Of a stretch of 20,042 nucleotides of DNA, positions 15,215-20,042 are shown piece after piece. This DNA is from Alphaproteobacteria bacterium. GTDB lineage: Bacteria; Myxococcota_A; UBA796; GCA-2862545. The position numbers were made by a program, and so were the translations under genes. The stretch covers positions 1-20,042 of the forward strand of contig JACKEQ010000054.1 of the NCBI GenBank assembly GCA_020632885.1, given 5' to 3'. The notes beneath the pieces were generated by a model. That model did not search any database. It saw only the letters and a list, made by a program, of their open reading frames with translations, and was not told the origin of the DNA. Position 1 is the first letter of the stretch; each line of letters begins with the position of its first letter.

Positions 15215-15583
15215 TCAGGCCTGACCCTGCTGCTCGGCGATCTGACGGCGGACGTCGTCCATGTCGATGTCGCGCACCTGCTGGATGAGCTGCTCGAAGG
15301 CGGCGGGCGGGAGCGCACCGGACTCGCGGTAGAGCAGGATCTGGTCGCGGAAGACCATCAGCGTGGGGATCGCCTGGATGCCGAGCTGACCGGCCAGGGC
15401 CTGCTGGTCCTGGGTGTCGACCTTGCCGAAGACGATGTCGGCGTGCTTCTCGGAGGCCGCCTCGAAGGTGGGCGCGAAGGCGCGGCAGGGACCACACCAG
15501 GAGGCCCAGAAGTCGAGGATGACGATGCCGTTGCCGTCGATCGTGCTGTCGAGGGTCTCGGCGGTGATGGTCTTGGTGGCCAC
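15215..15583 (-). CDS. trxA: Thioredoxin
   Basis: A 122-residue cytoplasmic thioredoxin that reduces protein disulfides. GTG at 15583 follows AAGGAGG, giving MATKTITAETLDSTI; the longer upstream frame lacks a better site. The active site is FWASWCGPC (Cys30, Cys33), with VDTQDQQALAGQLGIQAIPTL containing cis-Pro73. A C-terminal extension of about 15 residues (DMDDVRRQIAEQQGQA) goes beyond the minimal fold. It is the last of four leftward genes but has a 123-base leader of its own with a CCCCGA/TCGGGG hairpin (15603-15622), so it may have its own promoter. The general family is certain; the trxA name is less so, since genomes often hold several thioredoxins. Confidence 0.88.
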   Translation of the reverse strand: MATKTITAETLDSTIDGNGIVILDFWASWCGPCRAFAPTFEAASEKHADIVFGKVDTQDQQALAGQLGIQAIPTLMVFRDQILLYRESGALPPAAFEQLIQQVRDIDMDDVRRQIAEQQGQA

Positions 15584-15706
15584 GAGGCCTCCTTGGCTCG
15601 GTCCCCGACAAGAGCATCGGGGCTGGAGGGCTAGGTTAGGCACCGATCCCCCTGCGGGAAGGGCGCCGTCGTCGGACGATCGGCCGGTCGGGGCGTGCCT
15701 GGAGGA

Positions 15707-16153
15707 TCATCGATCGCGGGCTACGCCCGGGAAGGCCACCCGGCGGATCCGTCCCTCCGGGACGTCCACCAGCAGGACGCCCGTCACGTCGAAGACGAGC
15801 GCGTACTCCAGGAGCTGACGCCGGGTCGCGGGGCGGGCCGGGTCGGGGGCGACCGCACCCGTCTTCACCTCGGCGACGAAGCGCTCCCCCTCCCGCTCGA
15901 CCACCAGGTCGGCACGGCAGGTGACCTCGACCGGCTCGTCGTCCACCAGCAGGGCCCAGCGGGCGGTGACCTGCCGATCCAGCACCTCGAAGCCGGCCTC
16001 GGCGAGGAGGTCCTCGGCGGTGGCCTCGCCGGCGCTCGCGACGCGCTGGCGCTGGCGGTTGGCCCGCCCGACCCGTCCCGTCGCCCACCACCAGCCCAGC
16101 AGGGCCAGCAGCAGGAGCAGCCAGGGCAGCCACCACGGGAGCAGCTCGGACAT
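15707..16153 (-). CDS. Membrane-anchored PD-(D/E)XK nuclease-like protein
   Basis: A 148-residue protein. Residues 4-24 are a Trp/Leu-rich membrane segment (LLPWWLPWLLLLLALLGWWW) followed by a basic stretch. The rest resembles a minimal PD-(D/E)XK fold: Glu47 in an N-terminal helix (EATAEDLLAEAGFEVL), Asp82 (RADLVV), Glu95-x-Lys97 (FVAEVKTG) and Gln113 (RRQLLEYALVF). In this superfamily those residues bind metal and cut DNA. The family call rests on motif spacing only. Start ATG 16153 has GGGAG. It lies 24 bases after the START-like gene, so they are probably one operon. A membrane tether on a nuclease-like domain is unusual; the substrate is unknown. Confidence 0.7.
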   Translation of the reverse strand: MSELLPWWLPWLLLLLALLGWWWATGRVGRANRQRQRVASAGEATAEDLLAEAGFEVLDRQVTARWALLVDDEPVEVTCRADLVVEREGERFVAEVKTGAVAPDPARPATRRQLLEYALVFDVTGVLLVDVPEGRIRRVAFPGVARDR

Positions 16154-16177
16154 GGATCGCTCCCGCGAGCGCGCCGA

Positions 16178-16756
16178 TCAGGGGTGGGTGGCGGCGCGCG
16201 CGTTGGTGAGGATCTCGGTCAGACCACTGGTCTGAAACCAGCGGACCAGGAAGCCCGGCACGCTCCCGCCCGGGTCGTAGTGCAGCTCGTAGCTCACCAG
16301 CACGCCGCCCTCGGGGGAGGGACGCACCTGCCAGAAGCCCTCGCTGCGCGGGCACTCGACGTTGCCCTTCTGCAGCTCGATGGGCTGCCCCGAGGGGCGC
16401 CACTCGTAGCGGAAGCCGCCGTCGTCGAGGGCGACGCGCTGGCCCGAGATGATGATCTCCCGGTCGGAGATGCCGCTCGAGACGTGGGTCTGCTTCACCA
16501 GGGACCGCCCGCCCTCGACCCGCAGCACGCGGGACTCGGCGACGCTGGAGAAGATCTCGTCGTGCAGGTTCCAGTCGGCCAGCTTCGCGTCGAAGCTGGC
16601 GATGGTGACCTCGGGCCAGTGGCACTCGGCCGCCATCGGGGTGACCCCGTCGGCGTCCCGGGGACCCAGGTAGAGCTGGCAGCCATTGACCTGCTTGGTG
16701 GGCGAGTAGCCGGCGGGCGCGGCGAGCGCGGTGGCGACGACGAGCAGGGCGATCAT
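16178..16756 (-). CDS. Exported START/SRPBCC-like protein
   Basis: A 192-residue protein with an N-terminal signal peptide (MIALLVVATALAAPA) and no other membrane segment, so probably periplasmic. The body looks like a START/SRPBCC hydrophobic-ligand fold: EVTIASFDAKLADWNLHDEIF, SRVLRVEGGRSLVKQTHV, ISDREIIISG, FRYEWRPSG, FWQVRPSPEGGVLVSYELHYDPGGSVPGFLVRWF and a final helix LTEILTNARA. Proteins of this group bind lipids or other hydrophobic molecules. Start ATG 16756 is preceded by GGGAG. A TATGCT just upstream on the minus strand could be a -10 box, but no good -35 is seen. The nuclease-like gene follows closely. Ligand unknown. Confidence 0.75.
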   Translation of the reverse strand: MIALLVVATALAAPAGYSPTKQVNGCQLYLGPRDADGVTPMAAECHWPEVTIASFDAKLADWNLHDEIFSSVAESRVLRVEGGRSLVKQTHVSSGISDREIIISGQRVALDDGGFRYEWRPSGQPIELQKGNVECPRSEGFWQVRPSPEGGVLVSYELHYDPGGSVPGFLVRWFQTSGLTEILTNARAATHP

Positions 16757-16832
16757 GCGTTCTCCCGGATGGACGGGAGGAGCATACCCCGCTTCGTCGT
16801 GCCGAGACGACCCGGCCCCGAGGGACGGACCG

Positions 16833-18143
16833 TCAGTCGGTGAGCTGGTTGAGGGCCGCGCGCAGGCGTCCGACCGCCGCGTCGACGTCGGCGAGGCTCA
16901 CCGAGCCCACCGACCAGCGCATCCAGCCGCTGTTGGCGGGGTAGCCGAAGGCGCTGAAGGGGACGACGGCGATGTGGGCCTCGGTGAGCAGCCAGCTCCG
17001 CACGGCCTCCTCGTTCTCGAGGACCTGATCGCCGTGGCGACGGCCGATGCAGTCGACCTTGGCGCTGAGGTAGAGCGCGCCCTGGGCCGGCAGCACCTCG
17101 ATGGGGTGCCCCTCGGCCTTCAGGCCCGTCAGTCCGTCCTGCAGGCGCTCGAGGCGGGCGCTGATGCCGCCATGGAAGACCTCGGTGTAGTCGCCGAGGA
17201 GCTCGGGATCGGCGAGCAGGCGCGCGGTGGCGATCTGCTCGGGACGGGCGGCCCAGGCGCCCATGTGGCCGACCAGGGCCTGCATCCGGTCGCGGATCCA
17301 GGGGGGGACCACCGCCCAGCCCACGCGCAGGCCGGTGGCGGCCCAGCACTTGGAGATGGCGTCGACGAAGATGGTGTAGGGCGCCATCTCGGGGACCAGC
17401 CGGACCGGCGTGACGTGCTCGCTGTCGCCGAAGACGAGCTGCCAGTAGACCTGATCGTAGAGCAGGAAGAGGGGACGCTCGGCGGCGGCGCGGCGCCGGT
17501 CGTTCTCGGCGACGATGGCGCGGCAGATGGCCTCGAGCTGGTCGGGCGCGATGACCGTGCCGCTCGGGTTGAGCGGGCTGTTGATGACCACCAGCCGGGC
17601 CTCGCCCAGGTGGGGCAGGAGCTGCTCGGCGGTGGGCATGAAGCCGGTCTCGGGGCTGGTGACCACCGGGATGCCGCGGGCGCCGCTCAGGTAGGTGTAG
17701 TGGTTGATGTTCCAGGAAGGAACCGGGTAGAGCACCGCGTCACCGGGCTCCACGATGGCCTGGAAGGCCGAGTAGATGGGCGGGCGAGCGCCCGAGCCGA
17801 TCTGGACCGAGCCCTCGGGATAGGCGAGGCCGAGGCGGTCGGCGTAGAGGTCGCGAACGGCCTTGCGGAGCTCGGGGACCCCGATGGCGGGCGGATACTG
17901 GGTCTGACGCTTGCGGAGGGCGTCGACGATGCCCTCGGACAGCGCCTCGGGGACCGGGAACTGCTTCGGGTCGAAGTCACCGATGGTGAAGTTCCGGACG
18001 TTGATCCCCTCGTCCTGGAGCTCCTTGACCTGCCGCGCGATGGCGAGGATGGTCGAGCCCTTCAGGCCGCTGGCGAGGCGGTTCGCCGAGCGACCCGCGA
18101 CGTCCTCGCAGCCGGCCAGGTAGCGTGCCACATCGACGGTCAT
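16833..18143 (-). CDS. Class I/II PLP-dependent aminotransferase
   Basis: A 436-residue fold-type I aminotransferase only distantly similar to the one at 14020-15204. Start ATG 18143 follows GGAGG with 4-base spacing. Features: FTIGDFDPKQFPVPEAL (43-67), YPPAIGVPELRKAVRDLY, IGSGARPPIYSAF, VPSWNINHYTYLSG, SPLNPSGTVIAP (189-200, Ser replacing the usual Thr of NPTG), LYDQVYWQLVF (Asp230) and the PLP Lys265 in DAISKCWAATGLRVGW. The C-terminal WMRWSVGS gives the conserved Arg. All key residues are present, so it should be active; the substrate cannot be read from sequence. It is divergent from the ABC transporter across 105 bases, where both promoters must lie, and 76 bases separate it from the START-like gene. 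Confidence 0.88.
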   Translation of the reverse strand: MTVDVARYLAGCEDVAGRSANRLASGLKGSTILAIARQVKELQDEGINVRNFTIGDFDPKQFPVPEALSEGIVDALRKRQTQYPPAIGVPELRKAVRDLYADRLGLAYPEGSVQIGSGARPPIYSAFQAIVEPGDAVLYPVPSWNINHYTYLSGARGIPVVTSPETGFMPTAEQLLPHLGEARLVVINSPLNPSGTVIAPDQLEAICRAIVAENDRRRAAAERPLFLLYDQVYWQLVFGDSEHVTPVRLVPEMAPYTIFVDAISKCWAATGLRVGWAVVPPWIRDRMQALVGHMGAWAARPEQIATARLLADPELLGDYTEVFHGGISARLERLQDGLTGLKAEGHPIEVLPAQGALYLSAKVDCIGRRHGDQVLENEEAVRSWLLTEAHIAVVPFSAFGYPANSGWMRWSVGSVSLADVDAAVGRLRAALNQLTD

Positions 18144-18248
18144 GTTGCCTCCAGGGGGGCGGGGCTTCTATCCGCACGCGGGCCGATCCGTCGACCCTTC
18201 CCGCCGGCGCGGCGGGGACTAGCTTGATCGGCTCGTACAGGAGCCACC

Positions 18249-20006
18249 GTGGCCGACGCACCCGACCGGGCTCCGCCCGTCCCCCTCTCGCGCCTCCTCG
18301 CCCTCGCCCGCCCCCAGCTCCGCATGCTGATGGTGGCGACGGTCGCCCTCGCCATCAGCTCGGGCATGGGGCTCGTCTACCCTCAGGCCGTCCGCTGGAT
18401 GGTGGACGCCCTGGTGAGCGGTGGGGACGTCGCCGGTCTGGACCAGGCGGCGATGCTGCTGGTGCTGGCCTTCGCGATCCAGGCGGTCTTCGCGACCCTG
18501 CGTGCCTGGCTCTTCACGCTGGCCGGCGAGCGGGTGGTCGCCACCCTCCGGACAGACCTCTACAGGGCCATCATCGGCCAGGACGTCGCCTTCTTCGACC
18601 AGGCCCGCACCGGCGAGCTCATCAACCGGCTCGCCTCCGACACCTCCGTGCTCCAGAACACGGTCACGGTGAACATCTCGATGGCCCTGCGCTTCGCCGT
18701 GGGCGCTCTCGGTGGCTTCGTGATGCTGGGCTGGACCTCGCCCTGGCTCACCCTGGTGGCGATGAGCGTGGTGCCGGTGGTGGCCGTCGGCGCCTCGGTG
18801 TACGGGCGCTACATCCGTCGGCTCTCCTCCGAGGTGCAGGACTCCCTCGCCCTGTCCTCCCAGGTGGCCGAGGAGACCTTCTCGGGGGTCCGCACGGTGC
18901 GCGCCTTCGCCCGCGAGGCGAGCGAGACCGAGCGCTACACCGAAGCGGTCGAGCACTCCTACGAGCTGGCGGCGAAGCGGTCCTTCGCCTATGGCATCTT
19001 CCAGGGTACCGTCGGCCTCTCGGGCTACCTGTCGCTGGCGCTGGTGGTCTGGGTGGGCGGTCACATGGTGATGGACCCGACGAGCGGCCTCACCCTGGGC
19101 GATCTGACGGCCTTCCTGCTCTACACGCTGCTGGTGGCGATGTCGCTCGGCGCGCTCTCCGGCCTGTGGGGTGACTTCATGCGGGCCACCGGGGCCTCGG
19201 AGCGGGTCTTCGCGCTGCTCGACCAGCACGCCCCCCTCGAAGGGGCGGGCGGGGAGCCGGTCGGGTCCCTGGAGGGGCGGGTGGCCTTCGAGGGCGTGAC
19301 CTTCGCCTACCCCTCGCGCCCCGACGTGACGGTCCTCAGCGAGCTCGATCTGTCGGTGGACCCGGGCCAGGTGGTGGCCCTGGTGGGACCGTCCGGCGCG
19401 GGCAAGTCGACCATCGCGGCCCTGCTGATGCGCTTCTACGACCCGCAGGCGGGGCGGGTGACCATCGATGGGCGTGACCTGCGCGCGCTCGAGCCCCGGT
19501 CCCTGCGGACCCACATCGGCGTGGTCTCCCAGGAGCCCATCCTGTTCGCCACCTCCATCGAGGACAACATCCGCTACGGGCGTCCCGAGGCGAGCGACGA
19601 GGAGGTGCGGGCCGCGGCGAAGGCGGCGAACGCGCACGACTTCATCGAGGCCTTCCCCGACGGCTACCGCACGCTGGTCGGGGAGCGGGGCGTGCGCCTC
19701 TCGGGCGGTCAGAAGCAGCGGGTGGCCATCGCCCGCGCCCTGCTGAAGGACCCGCGGATCCTGATCCTCGACGAGGCGACCTCGGCGTTGGACGCGGAGA
19801 ACGAGCACCTGGTGCAGGAGGCGCTCGAGCGCCTGATGCGGGGCCGGACGACGCTGGTCATCGCGCATCGGCTGTCGACCATCCAGCGCGCCGACCGGGT
19901 GGTGGCGATGGCGGACGGCCGGGTGGCGGAGCAGGGGTCGCACGAGGAGCTGATGGGGACGGGGGGGCTGTATCGGCGGTTGGTGGAGCGTCAGCTCGCG
20001 GAGTAG
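18249..20006 (+). CDS. ABC half-transporter (membrane domain fused to ATPase), exporter type
   Basis: A 585-residue MsbA/BmrA-type exporter subunit that works as a dimer in the inner membrane. GTG 18249 follows AGGAG. Residues about 20-310 form the six-helix membrane domain (e.g. LMVATVALAISSGMGLVY, FAVGALGGFVMLGW, SGYLSLALVVWVGG) with the coupling-region motif VAEETFSGVRTVRAFARE. The ATPase domain has Walker A GPSGAGKST (380-388, Lys386), Q-loop VSQEPILF, signature LSGGQKQRVAIARAL (from 484), Walker B ILILDEATSALD (Asp508, Glu509) and switch His540 (IAHRLSTI). Length is normal and complete. Substrate unknown (lipid, drug or peptide are the usual classes). It is divergent from an aminotransferase; no accessory genes are seen before the window ends. 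Confidence 0.93.
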   Translation: MADAPDRAPPVPLSRLLALARPQLRMLMVATVALAISSGMGLVYPQAVRWMVDALVSGGDVAGLDQAAMLLVLAFAIQAVFATLRAWLFTLAGERVVATLRTDLYRAIIGQDVAFFDQARTGELINRLASDTSVLQNTVTVNISMALRFAVGALGGFVMLGWTSPWLTLVAMSVVPVVAVGASVYGRYIRRLSSEVQDSLALSSQVAEETFSGVRTVRAFAREASETERYTEAVEHSYELAAKRSFAYGIFQGTVGLSGYLSLALVVWVGGHMVMDPTSGLTLGDLTAFLLYTLLVAMSLGALSGLWGDFMRATGASERVFALLDQHAPLEGAGGEPVGSLEGRVAFEGVTFAYPSRPDVTVLSELDLSVDPGQVVALVGPSGAGKSTIAALLMRFYDPQAGRVTIDGRDLRALEPRSLRTHIGVVSQEPILFATSIEDNIRYGRPEASDEEVRAAAKAANAHDFIEAFPDGYRTLVGERGVRLSGGQKQRVAIARALLKDPRILILDEATSALDAENEHLVQEALERLMRGRTTLVIAHRLSTIQRADRVVAMADGRVAEQGSHEELMGTGGLYRRLVERQLAE

Positions 20007-20042
20007 CTCGGACCGAGGATCCCGCTCCAGCCCGTGCCCCAG

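Noticed and set aside
15603..15622. CCCCGA/TCGGGG hairpin as a terminator
   Set aside because: It lies upstream of the thioredoxin start on the transcribed strand and has no T-run; more likely a leader hairpin.

Overview
The window is a very GC-rich bacterial chromosome segment with strong C/G preference at third codon positions, frequent GTG/TTG starts and good Shine-Dalgarno sites. The gene content (a giant SpvB/RHS/Hint secreted protein, START-like and membrane-anchored nuclease-like proteins, a small family I associate with myxobacteria) suggests a Myxococcota-like or related Gram-negative bacterium. That assignment is inference; no taxonomic marker is present.

Region 1 (about 190-9035) is a polymorphic-toxin operon. 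A palindrome-rich, relatively AT-rich leader is followed by a 67-residue single-membrane-segment protein. Next comes a 2682-residue secreted protein starting at TTG. Its order is signal peptide, SpvB/TcdB-like domain, six DxDxDG (VCBS/FG-GAP) motifs, RHS/YD repeats, a divergent Rhs core end, a large Hint (intein-like) domain ending in His-Asn|Ser, and a 110-residue C-terminal tip of unknown type. A 110-residue gene overlapping the last 17 bases of the toxin is the natural candidate for its immunity protein; its ribosome binding site lies inside the toxin gene.

Region 2 (about 9206-13260) is a mobile-element graveyard. It holds a serine-recombinase pseudogene (linker lost, in-frame stop before its helix-turn-helix), a decayed IS21-type istB remnant on the minus strand, and a complete IS21-family element (10746-13177). 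That element has matching multi-repeat ends, a 5-bp target duplication (AGGGC) and overlapping istA/istB. Removing it and one copy of AGGGC rejoins the older istB in frame through its Walker A motif, which proves the nesting order. A long, multi-stem inverted repeat (10175-10331) lies beyond the 3' end of the old istB.

Region 3 (about 13500-20042) looks like ordinary chromosome. A 154-residue unknown protein sits upstream of a class I PLP aminotransferase (+). Facing them are thioredoxin, a membrane-anchored PD-(D/E)XK-like protein, an exported START-like protein and a second PLP aminotransferase (all -). A divergently transcribed ABC half-transporter (+) ends the window. No rRNA, tRNA or CRISPR array was seen. 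The most interesting unit is the toxin operon: one polypeptide combines Tc-toxin B-like and C-like parts, but Hint self-cleavage appears to replace the usual Rhs aspartyl-protease release, and the tip/immunity pair is unrecognised.
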